64,000 nucleotides of DNA from Delphinus delphis (taxonomy: Eukaryota > Chordata > Mammalia > Artiodactyla > Delphinidae). Below, piece by piece: positions 45,445 through 56,449 of this stretch (position 1 is the stretch's first letter; each line of letters opens with the position of its first letter). The stretch lies in NCBI RefSeq assembly GCF_949987515.2, contig NC_082687.1, forward strand, positions 25,384,132-25,448,131. Reading direction: 5' to 3'. A program made the translations under genes and the position numbers. Under the pieces are notes generated by a model. It ran no database searches. It was given only the letters and a program-made list of their open reading frames with translations, and had not been told where the DNA came from.

Positions 45445-47015
45445 CATCTGGGTAGTTTCTGTTTCTAGCAATGGATCCTACTAATTCCAAAACCTATAAA
45501 GCATTACCTGCTAATATAAGATAGTCAGGGTGTCTGGTTCCAGCTCCCCAGGAACAATTATTTAGTGAGATAAGGATCCATGAGCAAGTGATTTACTAAG
45601 GAAGTTCTTCCAGGAAAGGCTAATCAAGGTATGGGAGAAGCAGACAGGGGAGGGAAAGATACCAAGCAAGCATGGGATCTCAGTAAAGACTGGCAGAGGG
45701 TGGTTTCCACCAATCCCACTGAGGAAGTTATGCTGAGTGTAGGGTAAGTGATACCTCAGAGTTGTCTTGCCCCCAGGCAAGGGAGATGGGTCTCTTATTC
45801 CCACCGCTGTCAGTCATTGGTTAAGAGCTGCCCCAGGGGGTGGGAGTTTTCAGGCATTTCCAGCTCTCTGTCCTTGTGGGCAATGTGGTTCCAGTAGCAA
45901 CGCTAATCCTCCAAAGAAGAACCGCTGGTGCTGGCTGTTGAACGTGACAGCACATCAAAGACAAGAAGGGTGACATGGTAAGAAGGGGCCTGAGGGGGTC
46001 TGGGCAGTGCCCAGGGCTGCACTGGGCTTGTTGTTAGACTGGGGCTGAGATTTTGGAGCATGGGCAATCCTTGGGTATAGCTGGTTCCCTTTTACCTTGG
46101 TACAGTTTAGGAGTTAATCGTAAAAACAAAATTGATGTCAAGGGGACAACATGAGCCACAAAGACAAGAAACTTGACTCAATCTTTACTTTTTAATTAGT
46201 TAGGATTTTCTCAGCCATCGAAGTTTGTTTGTCTTCTGTTTTGGTCTCACGAACCATTAACAAGTATTGGGCATCTGCTTTTATCAAGACACCCTTAGGT
46301 GTTGGGGATACATAAAAGATGTAGAACCCAAGCTCACTGGCAAGGCCCACAGAAGTCATCATGCTTCAGCCCTGCCTTCTCCCACTGTTCCCCATTTCCC
46401 TGTTCACATCCGGGCTGCAGTCGTATGAACTTGTGTAAACAGTTAGAACACGTTGCTCTTTTCCCCCAACTCTGTGACTTCTCATCTGTCATTTCTTTAT
46501 ATTGAATACCCTTCATTGTCCATTTTGCAGTTTCTTACATTCACTAGGATCCAGTTTATGGCAGGTGCTTGGAATGGACCCAACCATGTTCCCAGTTCCT
46601 CCTCCCTTGTTCATTTCCCCTGTAAACGAGAGAGATGGTCTCTTCCGCAGCCTCCTTGGTTGCCATGGTTGGCCACGTACTCAGTCCTGGCCAATGAAGC
46701 AAAGGGGAAATCTACATCCACTTGGGAGTCTTGGGAAAGTTTCTGCTTTCTGATAAAAAGGACAAGCACAAGAATAGAGCTGCTGGGGCTGCCTCTTCCT
46801 CTTTCTTCCTGTCTTGATCATGGGTGGACCCAATGCTGGAGCTGTTAAAGTCATTCTGTGTCATGAGAAAACAAGCATGAGGGCAGGCAGAGCTGATAGA
46901 TGGAAAGAGCCTGGGATCATAATGGCAACCAGGATCTCCCAAGCTACAACCGATAACCACACATCTCTGAGTTTCTTGATATATATATATATTAGACTTC
47001 TATTTGTTTAAACTA
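45445..47015. other. No gene; probable old repeat and L2 scrap
   Basis: 45520-45970 (gataaggatccatgagcaag, tgatttactaaggaagttct) looks like an old LTR or MER element I cannot name. 46262-46350 (gggcatctgc...gttggggatacataaaagat) looks like reverse L2. Frames up to 131 codons (46453-46848) have no domain. Confidence 0.4.
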
Positions 47016-47090
47016 AGGGTTGGCCAATTATGGCCCCGGATCTGATTGCCGGTTTTTTTCTATTATTTGAAGCCAAAGAATTCTTAATTG
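47016..47090 (+). repeat. hAT-family 5' end fragment
   Basis: Reads actaagggttggccaattat then ggccccggatctgattgccg, resembling the 5' end of a common hAT-Charlie element (agggttggcaaactacggcc). Truncated after about 70 bp. Confidence 0.45.
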
Positions 47091-49365
47091 AAACATGACT
47101 GAAGGATCACCTCTTCTGGGATCTTCTTCTGCTCCTCCATGCTATTAATGCATTGTATGTCTTTATAAATTATTTTATTGTTCTTATCCCATGGAGCTGG
47201 AATAGCTGCCTAATTCCCTCTCCTCTAAGCTTTGGAACTGTGACGGGGAGAGCCTGCGTGTTACTCATCCTACATATTTAACATCATTCCAGCCCCATGC
47301 TCCATTCTCAGAAAATGATTGTTGAATGAAGGAAAGACATAGTGTCCCCTCTGTGGTGTACACTGAGGGCTGCCTCCCCAACAGCCAAGTCATCTCGTGG
47401 CTGCGGTGTGTGTGCTTTCCAACATGCTCGATGCCTAGTTTGGTCGCTCTCCCTCCTCCTTCATTCCCCAAAGCACCATGACCATCAGGCTGTAGGGTAG
47501 AGCCACTCACAGTGAGAGTTTGAGGGTAAGGGATGAAGACTTTTAGCACAGCTCAGAACAGGAACGAACTTCAAATGAAGTTCCATATCAGACATCATTG
47601 TCTGAAGCTCTTCAGTGACTGCCATTGGGGAACCTCACACTGGTTGTCTTTCCTTTCTCGCTGTCTTTCTCTTGCCCTGGAGACCTCCTCTTTTTCTCTC
47701 CCCTTTCCCCCATTCTAGAGCTTGCTACCTAAATATATTAACCAACTTAACACTCAAGAGCTTTCCAAGTGGCCTGGATTTACTTTTGGTTATCAGTGGT
47801 ATCTAGCTAAACAAAAATGCCCTCTATCTCTGATGACATTCAGCAGAAGTTCTGAAATTCATTTTTCTTCTACTTCCTTCAATTTCTTGGGCAGGGTTTC
47901 CTGCAGTCTATAATCTGTGCACTAGGGGGTGGAAAGTAGGTGGAGTGGTTCTTATTCTTGTGACAGTGGGGTAAAAAATGAGATGATTTATTCTAGAAAG
48001 GAGAAAGCTAAGAAACAATTTAATAGGCTTCAAGTAAAAATTTTATTAGTATCTTGAGAGAGGAGAGTGGTAGCTCTGATCATCTCAGATTTATGAACAA
48101 CACTGAAATGCATATGTTTGCACACTTGATTTAGCTAATTTTATAATGAGTTGGCATTCACCTGCTTTTTGAGAGTATACTAGCTGAGTCAGAAAAGGAG
48201 ATGATGCTACGGTAATGTGTAGGATGGAGGGGGAAATTTACCTAGGATTTTTTTTTAATGCCACAAAGTGGGTAATTAAGAGTTAACTCTCCACAAAAAG
48301 AGATTATATAACCATTCTTCAACCCCAGGAAAGAGAGAAGTGGGATGGGAGAGGGGGAGAGGAGCAGAGGGAAAACACAGAGGGCAGGAGCTAGCTGTTC
48401 TATCTCTTTATGCTTGTGGAGCTAGAATTTCCGGCTATCTCTGCTGAGGGTCTCTCCTGTCCCCTTAAACAAGAGTTGCAAAGTCTTTCCATGCCAGCTT
48501 GTGATGGCTTAGTTCCCTGCTAAAACTATGTATCCAGAAAGTGGTAGCACAGTCTAGATATATATAGCTTACTTCAGCCAAGGCCAGGGATCCTTGGAAA
48601 AGCTTCCACTGTGCTTCTGAGGACTAATCAGAGACCAAGTTATCTTGTGCTCAACTTTCCCCTTACTTCCTCCTCAGTGTTGTTTTCCTGTGGATGGCAC
48701 AGAATGACTGCACAACCAGAGGAGGAGGAAAAGGAAGACGCTCCACTTCCCCACAAGAGGAATAGCAGTGACAAAAATCTTGGGTTGCAGGGATACTCAT
48801 TACAGCATACTCACTGCCTCCACCCCATGTGTCTGCCTGGTTTATGAATGATCCAGGCTCCACCCAAAATTCAGCTTAGCATGGCCCTGAACTTGACTCC
48901 ATCCAAGACAGTAGGTTTTCTAAATTCTAAAGAATTAAAGAGACAAAATGAAGGTTTCTTTGAGGGAAGGGAGGCAAGGGGATTAGGTAGGTGGGTGCAG
49001 AGGAGGGAGTGTGGGAACCGCGTGATGCACTGTGATAAAGGCTATCATCCAGGTCCTAGCTTTGGTTAAAGGTGATGGGCTCCTAGGTGCTTATGATATT
49101 ATTAAAAGTAATTATTTAACCAACTAAGCAAAAGCAGGTTATGCATGACCTCCAAGGATGACAGTGTCATGAATCAAGGATTATGATCTATCTGATGCCA
49201 AGGGGATCAGGGATGAAAGGGGAAAAAGATAGATACTGGTTCTCTCTCATGGCACTATTCCTGGCCCATAGTTTAACACTTCAAATTATTATTTAAAAAC
49301 AAACAAATAAAAACTTCAAATTATTGAAAGGGATTTAGGAGGGACAGGGGCACTGTTGATTGTGG
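47091..49365. other. Repeat-poor sequence, no gene
   Basis: About 2.3 kb without a recognised repeat. Frames under 95 codons, no motifs. Confidence 0.4.
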
Positions 49366-49369
49366 TGGG

Positions 49370-49565
49370 TGATCTCATAATGAGTTCTATGGCTATGCAT
49401 ACAACACAATCCCACTCGATCCTGGCAGAGTCCATGGATTTGGTATGAGAGCCATTTCACTGATGAGGGAACTGGAGCTCAGGGAGATTACACGGTGTGC
49501 TTGAGGTTGCACCAGTTAGGAAATGGTGTCATCGGGTTTGGAACCTGGGTCTGACTCCCAGACCC
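49370..49565 (-). repeat. MIR SINE
   Basis: Reverse MIR words: ttcactgatgagggaactgg, agctcagggagattacacgg, gcaccagttaggaaatggtg, ggaacctgggtctgactccc. Confidence 0.8.
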
Positions 49566-49569
49566 TGAA

Positions 49570-50705
49570 CTTTCCCTCTGCTGTACCACACAGCAGTCCA
49601 GGGGGCTGTGGAGAGCGAGGCTGAGTACCAGCTCTCCAGTGGGTCCCAGCCTGGTGCCAGGTTAGTGGACGGTTTTTGTACTTTGATAATGATCTTTTAA
49701 TAGGGTGAAGCACAGTAACAGTAATCCCACTCCATGCCGTGGACTGGCTCAACATACCCAGTTTCCCAGAAATCGTTTTTTTGAGTACTTAAACTGCTTT
49801 TTCTGGGAACCACATTTTATGTTTCTAATACTTAATAATATTAAAATCATGCTACATTATCATCTGTTAACCAAAATGTCAAAAAACAACAGCAACAGAA
49901 AAGCCCTAGCAAAGCCTCAGAGTAGGCAGAAGTCACTCCTAGGACTTGCAAGGAGAAAATATGGTGACAAACGAGGCTGGGTACACAACACAAGTCATGG
50001 GGCTTCTAGGCACAGGGCTCACAACAATGTCTTAAAATAGCCAGTCTTGAGTCCTTAGTGAGTTCTGAAATCAATCTAGTAGGTCTCAGTCAGTATTTTT
50101 TTTTTAAAGAAAAAGAATAGAATAGAAAATAGAATTAATCTGTATAGTAAGGGTAAGTATTGCTTTATAAGGGTTTTGTTTCGGTCATATAGGTGTGTGC
50201 GTGCTTTTGCATGTGTGCACACGTGTGCATGTATATGCATTGGGTGGTGGACTTCTTACTGGGGGTGGAGGTCATAGAAGGCCCTTCTGTGTGAGCCCCT
50301 CAGAGCATTAATGAACGCCTCTGAGGGGTTAGCGGGAAGGGAGCTGAGAATATACCCTGATCTTGTGGGCTCACAGGAAACATGAGCAGGCTCGTACGCA
50401 GGATCCATGACCTGTGTTTTGCAGGGTTAGAATTAGATATTGAGGCGAGCCATGAATGCAGGCTGCTGTAAAGCAGATGGCACCTGGGAGAATTTAGAAC
50501 ACACATAGTCAGCGAGAGAGTTGGGCTGGACATAGCCATTTGGACCAAGTGATTGCATGAGTTATAAGAGGCTAGAGAATTGCAGGTCCTTAGAAATATT
50601 GTGGCTTCACTGCTACCTTACTGCCTACAGATAACATTGGGAAAGAACGTCTCCTATTATGAAAAGGAATGCCTCCTACTTATTATGGACAGTAGTTCTT
50701 TACTA
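49570..50705. other. No gene or repeat recognised
   Basis: Ordinary sequence; a TG/CA-rich patch at about 50190-50240. Frames up to 111 codons without motifs. Confidence 0.4.
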
Positions 50706-50727
50706 CTCCTTTTAAGTGTATAGTGTA

Positions 50728-51290
50728 TACTGGTTTCAGGATGCCTGAAGATACCAAAATCCATGGAGGCTCAAGTCCCTTATATAAAATGGTGTAGTAT
50801 TTGCATATAACTTACACACATCTTCCCATATACTTTATTTTTAAAAATTTTATTTATTTATTTTTGGCTGTGTTGGGTCTTCACTGCTGCGCACGGGCTT
50901 TCTCTAGTTGCAGTGAGCGGGGGCTACTCTTTGTTGCGGTGTATGGGCTTCTCACTGCGGTGGCTTCTCTTGCGGCATGTGGGATCTTCCCAGACCAGGG
51001 CTAGAACTCATGTCCCCTGCATTGGCAGGCGGATTCTTAAGCACTGCGCCACCAGGGAAGCCCTTCCCATACATTTTAAATCATCTCTAAATTACTTATA
51101 ATACCTCATACAATGTAAGTGCTGTGTGAATAGCTTTAAGTACAATGTAAATGCTGGCTAAATAGTTGTCATCATGTGGCAAATTTAAGTTTTGCTCTTC
51201 GAAATTTTCTGGAATTTTTTTTTTAGTATTTTTGGTCTGAGCTTGGTTGAATCCGTTGATGTGGAACCTGCAGATATGGAGGGCTGACTG
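50728..51290 (-). mobile_element. MER2-like Tigger-family element split by a SINE
   Basis: Reverse of the family seen at 31838: ggtttcaggatgcctgaag, agtcccttatataaaatggt, then after the SINE gctggctaaatagttgtcat, gaatccgttgatgtggaacc and the terminus gagggctgactg followed by TA. Confidence 0.75.
50838..51062 (-). mobile_element. CHR-family SINE, longer old form
   Basis: Reverse orientation: ggctgtgttgggtcttcact, gcacgggctttctctagttg, gcggcatgtgggatcttccc, gattcttaagcactgcgcca, gggaagcc. Target repeat cttcccatatacttta (50822) and cttcccatacatttta (51063). Confidence 0.92.
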
Positions 51291-51294
51291 TAAT

Positions 51295-51785
51295 TCAAGA
51301 CATGTATAGTTATCTCTAAAATGCAAACAATAACAGCAATAACTCCCATATTTATTGTCTACCTGGTGTCAGACACCCTCTTAGGTGCTCTGTCTGCATT
51401 ATCTTTCCTCCTCTCAGAGTCTGTACAAGGTTATTCTTGTAGAAGTTTTACGTATAAAGGGACAGCAGCTATTGGTACTTCCAAGGGTTAACAGGAAGCT
51501 GGTTGCCATGCACAAGCTCACAGGATGCCATTAATTTGGTGGCAGGTACCCATTCCTTGGCTCTGCAGGCTCAGATGCCCACTTTTGTCAGCAACCTGTG
51601 GGTCGGTCTCTCAGACACAGGTCATGCCGTCTAAAGCTCCCAGAGGCGTGGACAACCAGAATGTCTGTTGATTAACTTATGATGAGAATAACTGTGCCAC
51701 AGCCTGGACCACCAAAGCAAGCATAAGCATAAGTATAAACATGGGAACTCAAAACCCAATTGAAGCTTGCTTGGTGAACCTGGAA
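51295..51785. other. No gene; MIR scrap at start
   Basis: 51340-51440 (catatttattgtctacctgg, gacaccctcttaggtgctct, gcattatctttcctcctctc) is a reverse MIR piece. The rest is unrecognised. Confidence 0.45.
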
Positions 51786-51799
51786 TTAGAAAAGGGCAC

Positions 51800-52060
51800 A
51801 GGGACTGTATAGCACAGGGAACTCTGCTCAATATCATGTAACTACCTAAATGGGAAAAGAATTTGAAAAAGAATAGATGCATGTGTATGTATAACTGAAT
51901 CACTTTGCTGTACACCTGAAACTAACACAACATTATTAAACAACTATACTCTGATATAAAACAAAAAGTTTAAGAAGTAAAGATAAAAATAAAAACAAAC
52001 AAAATGAATAGCAAAAAAAAAAAAAAAAGAAAGAAAGAAAGAAAGAAAAAGAAAAGAAAC
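51800..52060 (+). mobile_element. 5'-truncated L1 3' end
   Basis: Sense L1 3' end: tagcacagggaactctgctc, cactttgctgtacacctgaa, caactatactctgatataaa. About 50 bp of A-rich extra sequence, a 17-A tract and (gaaa)n follow. Loose target repeat agaaaaggg at 51788 and 52061. Confidence 0.8.
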
Positions 52061-52064
52061 AGAA

Positions 52065-52975
52065 AAGGGGACGGGGTAGGGGTGGGAGGATTGAATGTTA
52101 TCAGGTCAGAATGGCCTGAAGCATCTCTTGGAGGTGAGGGTTGCCAGTCCTCACCCTGCACTCATGTAGGGGTGTCAGTGAGAGGAAGAGGCCCAGGGAA
52201 TGTCTAAGAATCAAAGCAGTGCCTGTCTCTTGAAGCCCCCAGGCTCCAGCTCACCCAAACTGGCAGGGCCAAACTGACTTACCCCTCCATCCCCTGCCCT
52301 GCGCCCCCAGATGCATCCCAAGAAGCTAGGGCAAGAGAAGGCAGAAGGCAGCCGGGTGAAGACGTGAGGCTCATGGGCCGAGGCTCACGAGCCCCAGGGC
52401 TGGGCAGGCTGATCAAAGAGAGCAAAAGAGTCCGAGGTGCAGGAGCTGTGCCCTGACTCTGTGACCCCGCCCCCGGGCACACGAGACCAGGAGTTGATAG
52501 GCTGTCCTGAGTCTGGGTAACTCCTCCTCCTTTGGGGAGAAAAGAATAAAAGGGTGGAGAGAGCGAGCGCAACTGTTCTCTGCAATAGTCTGCAAGTTGG
52601 ATGGGTGATCATCTATGAGCATCAGATGGCAATACAGGAAGGGCAATAACATTCATAGCCCCAAATGCGCAAGCCCAAGGCCTGGACTGCCTCTTTCCCC
52701 CGAGTTATTCTTAGATGGATGCTGTGAGCTTGGCATCCCATGAAGGCAGGGCAAGTCAGATTTGTTAACTGTCCTGAGCACAGTGCTTAGCAAACTCTCA
52801 GAAAGCAAACAGAGCGCATGAATTTCCCTCTCTGCTCTCTCCTTTTCCTTCTCCCATAGTATCCAACACGACTTCAAATTGACTGCTATTCCGTTAGCTG
52901 TGTTAATATCTTCCATTAAATTATTATGGTCAGTGTGATGGCTCTGCACATCTCTGCTCCATACAATATATATTG
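52065..52975. other. GC-richer block with promoter-like core
   Basis: Between two L1 tails, composition rises in GC (52200-52520). Contains the GC-box/TATA arrangement listed below. Frames on the minus strand (97 and 79 codons) overlap and lack domains. Confidence 0.4.
52465..52580 (+). promoter_or_regulatory. Candidate TATA/GC-box promoter
   Basis: GC box ccccgcccccg at 52465-52475, TATA-like ataaaagg at 52546-52553, and a purine-rich then gcgagcgcaactg stretch where a start site would fall (about 52577). The arrangement is visible; promoter activity is inference. It could equally be an LTR promoter remnant. Confidence 0.3.
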
Positions 52976-52978
52976 ATG

Positions 52979-53162
52979 TTTAAAAAACTGAAGTATAGTT
53001 GATTTACAATGTTGTGTTAATTACTGCTGTACAGCAAAGCGATTCAGTTATACACACATACACACACATATATACCATCTTTTAAAAATTCTTTTCCATT
53101 ATGGTTTATCCCAGGATATTGAATATAGTTCCCTGTGCTCTACAGTAGTTGATTTTGTTGTT
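52979..53162 (-). mobile_element. 5'-truncated L1 3' end
   Basis: Reverse L1 3' end: actgaagtatagttgattta, tactgctgtacagcaaagcg, gtttatcccaggatattgaa, gttccctgtgctctacagta. Confidence 0.85.
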
Positions 53163-53164
53163 TA

Positions 53165-53990
53165 CCTCTTGGAAAACAATCTCATTTTCCTTCATTCCTG
53201 ATACCAATTTCTTTAGGGGGACATTTCCCTGCAGCTGGCAAGCGCTTACCATCTCTTGCCCATTCTATAGTCACCTAAGGGCAGAGGCAAAGTTATGATC
53301 CAAGGACACAGGGAAGAAAAAAATTACTGGATGTACTGTTTCAGCCACCCCTGTTAGATATTTGTGTTTCAAGAGAACGCATCAGAGAAACCCAAGTCTT
53401 CACAAAACTGCATTTTCTCTGCCGCCTGCAGTAGTCAACTTGCCCAAGAGAGGAAACTGTTTCCAATTTACACTTGGTAAAGGGCACCTTCTGGAAAATT
53501 TCCTTTGAGGCCCAGAATGTAATCTTACCTAGAGGTTAATACTTTTATTGCAGCTACTCCTTAGCCTGAGTAAGGGAGCAACGCTTCCTCCGCCACCCCT
53601 TTCGTAATGTCGGTGAAAAGAGACTCTGGTGGGGTTGTTGCAGACGCAGCCCGGCGGATCCGGTGCAGTTACATCGGCTGCCTGAAAGCAAAGATGCCAG
53701 TTCCAGCTACTTCAGCCCCAAACCACCAGATCCGGTCACCAAGGAGATGAGCGGGGCGAAGGCGGATGTCTCTTTGCCTTTTTCTTCCACTTCCTGTTCT
53801 TCCACTGCTTCCATTGCCTTCACACAAGTTACCCGGGCTGCCGGCTTCCTTTTCTCTTCTCTTTTCAAGTTCTCAAATGACAGGATAACTTTCAAAGCCT
53901 TTGTTTCTCTCCTCATTCCACCCACGTCCCGTCCCCTCAGCTACTCAAATGCACGAAGTTCACCATCCAGCTAAGGAGACAGTGCACTTT
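53165..53990. other. Unique sequence with a CpG cluster
   Basis: Thirteen CpGs in 53582-53764, exceptional for non-SINE sequence here. Opposing frames of 103 codons (53663-53974 plus) and 72 codons (53707-53925 minus) cross it; neither is recognised. See findings. Confidence 0.45.
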
Positions 53991-53994
53991 TCAG

Positions 53995-54170
53995 GGTCAA
54001 GAATGTAGACCCGGAAGCCAGACTTCCTGAAGCTGAATCCTAGCTACCTCGGAGAGTTATTTAATCTCTTGGTGCCTCAGTTTTCACATCTGTAAAGTGG
54101 CCTCATAGGGTTATTATGTGAATCAAATGAGTTAGTATGTGAAAAGTGTTTAGAAATGTTGCTTAACACA
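53995..54170 (+). repeat. MIR SINE
   Basis: Sense MIR: gtagacccggaagccagact, ttatttaatctcttggtgcc, tcagttttcacatctgtaaa, catagggttattatgtgaat, agtgtttagaaa. One of the clearest MIR copies in the window. Confidence 0.85.
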
Positions 54171-54247
54171 TACAAGAATGTTTGCTGGGGGAAAAAATAA
54201 ACAAAATCTGGGGGGGAAGAATGAATAGGAAAATGAAAATGGGTCTC

Positions 54248-54297
54248 AGAACACGAACCATATTCCACACCTAGAACACGAACCATATTTCACACCT
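54248..54297. repeat. 25-bp tandem duplication
   Basis: The unit beginning agaacacgaaccatatt occurs at 54248-54272 and 54273-54297 with one mismatch. Confidence 0.95.
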
Positions 54298-54430
54298 TGT
54301 TCCTTTGATTGAGGACAGGGGATACCCTTATACCTAACTCTGTATCTATTCTTTTTATGAAAGTTGAATTTAGTCCAAAAGTATTTGCTCATTTTCTTTT
54401 TTTAATTTGTTCATATTTGCTACCATTTTC

Positions 54431-54489
54431 TTTTGCCAGAATGACAAATCTGGCAAAATGACGTATCTCTTTTGTGAAGAGATATCTCT
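54431..54489. other. Two adjacent hairpins
   Basis: Perfect 10-bp stem 54431-54440 with 54449-54458 (8-nt loop), then an 8-bp stem 54464-54471 with 54477-54484 (5-nt loop). The second overlaps the palindrome agagatatctct at 54478-54489. Confidence 0.9.
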
Positions 54490-54689
54490 GGGCAGTTTTT
54501 TAATGGTGTTAATATTAATGACTATTTTTTATGTCCATGTGATATGTAACCTAAATGACTACATTATATAATTCATGTCCCAGGTATGGGGAGAAAAATG
54601 CCAGGATATTATGGGGAAGAAAGAAGTAAACATCACCAACCCACCAGTAACATCCCCCTCCTCCCATATTCACTCCTTAATTACAGAAC

Positions 54690-54800
54690 TGTATTTATGT
54701 ACATATTTAGATAATTACATGTTTACATGTTTTGTCTCCCCTAGATCACAAGCTGGTGTCTGTTCCATATTATGTAGTCTCAGTGCTCAAAACAGCGCTA
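54690..54800 (+). repeat. L2 fragment
   Basis: Words gtctcccctagatcacaagc, tggtgtctgttcc and gtagtctcagtgctcaaaac suggest the sense L2 3' region. Confidence 0.45.
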
Positions 54801-55051
54801 TATTTACCTGTGGGTGTATAAGTACAATTTGCTGACAAACTGAGGTTGTTGGGACAGATCAATACAAACATACCATACATTAAGCAATTTTTATAAATAT
54901 AGAGTCCATCAAATTTATGAGTTTTAAATGACAAAAATGAAAGGAAAGAATTAAAATGAGAGTGGTTTGCATTTTTCTAATCACATTTTCTCCAGAAAAA
55001 TCTGGGAGGCAATCTTAAACATACTTTTGTTCTCATATGCATACAGAAGGG

Positions 55052-55172
55052 ATATATATATATATATTCATGGTGTATATATGTGAGTCATATATACATG
55101 TGTGAGAGAGATACATGTATATGTATACTTACACACACATACACACACACACACATAGTTACACACACACAC
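55052..55172. repeat. Compound (TA)n/(CA)n microsatellite
   Basis: TA run at 55052-55067 and AC-rich run at 55131-55172 with mixed steps between. Confidence 0.9.
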
Positions 55173-55530
55173 CTACCTAATGTGTGAATTAAGCAATTGA
55201 GTCGGTTCACGCACAAGGAGAAAATCATGATAGCTAAAATTACCTTAGAAAATTGCATATATATATCACTTGGGGCTCCATCCTTGGAAGATTAAGAAAA
55301 AGAAGGGTTAGCTTCATTTGTTTCTATTTATATGTTCTTTGTGACCTTGTTATCTTTGGAGCCCCAGAGTCTAGAGTCTCATGTGAAAGTGGGGTCCATG
55401 TAATGGGATCCAAAAAATAATTTTTCTTTTTTTTGTGCACTGAAATTTATGAGCAGTCAATGCTTTTATTTTTTATTTATGTATTTTTTTTGAAAAGTAA
55501 ATGCTTTTAAATGCAACTTTATAGTATAGG

Positions 55531-55602
55531 TATGTGTATGTGTGTGTATACATACATATACATATATGTGTATGTGCGCACACACATATATATACACATA
55601 TA
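55531..55602. repeat. 72-bp strict pyrimidine-purine alternation
   Basis: Every step from 55531 to 55602 alternates pyrimidine and purine (TG, TA, CA, CG), with gtgcgcac near the middle. Such sequence can adopt Z-DNA. It lies just upstream of a SINE. Confidence 0.9.
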
Positions 55603-55632
55603 AGTGTGTGGTATATTATATTTTAAATTTTC

Positions 55633-55840
55633 TTTTTTTTTTTTTTTTTGCAGTACATGGGCCTCTCACTGTTGTGGCCTCCCCGTTGCGGAGCACAGGC
55701 TCCAGACGCGCAGGCTCAGCGGCCATGGCTCACGGGCCCAGCCGCACCGCGGCATGTGGGATCTTCCCGGACCGGGACACGAACCTGTGTCCCCTGCATC
55801 GGCAGGCGGACTCTCAACCACTGCGCCACCAGGGAAGCCC
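55633..55840 (-). mobile_element. Long CHR-type SINE (class A)
   Basis: Reverse complete copy with 17 T, tgcagtacatgggcctctca, gcaccgcggcatgtgggatc, gccaccagggaagccc. Target repeat ttaaattttct / ttaaactttca. Confidence 0.95.
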
Positions 55841-55854
55841 TTAAACTTTCATTT

Positions 55855-55980
55855 TTATTACTTCATTTCATTCTTACAATAAACTTGTAAAACGAAGTTT
55901 CCATTTACAGATCAGGAAGCTAAGAACGCTGAAGGGATTTGCTCACAGCTGGTAGGTAGTGGAGCCCTAGGTTGGAACAG
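55855..55980 (-). repeat. MIR SINE
   Basis: Reverse MIR: cattcttacaataaacttgt, ccatttacagatcaggaagc, ttgctcacagctggtaggta, gtggagccctaggttggaac. Confidence 0.7.
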
Positions 55981-56109
55981 GAGAAAGCTTACATGTTGAT
56001 GCTTCTCCACTAACAGTACTTCCCGAAAGCTCATGAAATCATGATAATGAAGGAGCTTTTGAAACTATGGATCTATAACATCTTTTTATAGCATCATGTG
56101 GTCACAAGA

Positions 56110-56225
56110 CTGGAAGGCCCTTAATTAAATCCTCCATTTACAGAGGGGAAAACGGAAGCTCAGATATGCCAAGAGGCTTAGCCCAGGTCATCCCTTGTTG
56201 ATGGAAGGACTAAGAGAGCAAGTCT
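56110..56225 (-). repeat. MIR SINE fragment
   Basis: Reverse MIR: aatcctccatttacagaggg, gaaaacggaagctcagatat, ggcttagcccaggtcatcc. Confidence 0.6.
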
Positions 56226-56449
56226 GCCTTTCTACTCCCAGCCTTTTCTCCACCCCACCTCCTTTGCCTCAACGGAGGGGCTAGATCTCAGAATGCAACA
56301 AGACAAAGCCTTCCTTGATCAATAGTAAGACTGTAATGCTAAGAAGGAATATTAACAATTCCTTGGAAAATGACAAAGAGCATGCATAGCTAATTTATGA
56401 AGGAAGGTGCGTATATATTTTTTAAAAGCTTGACTTACCTTGTAAACTA

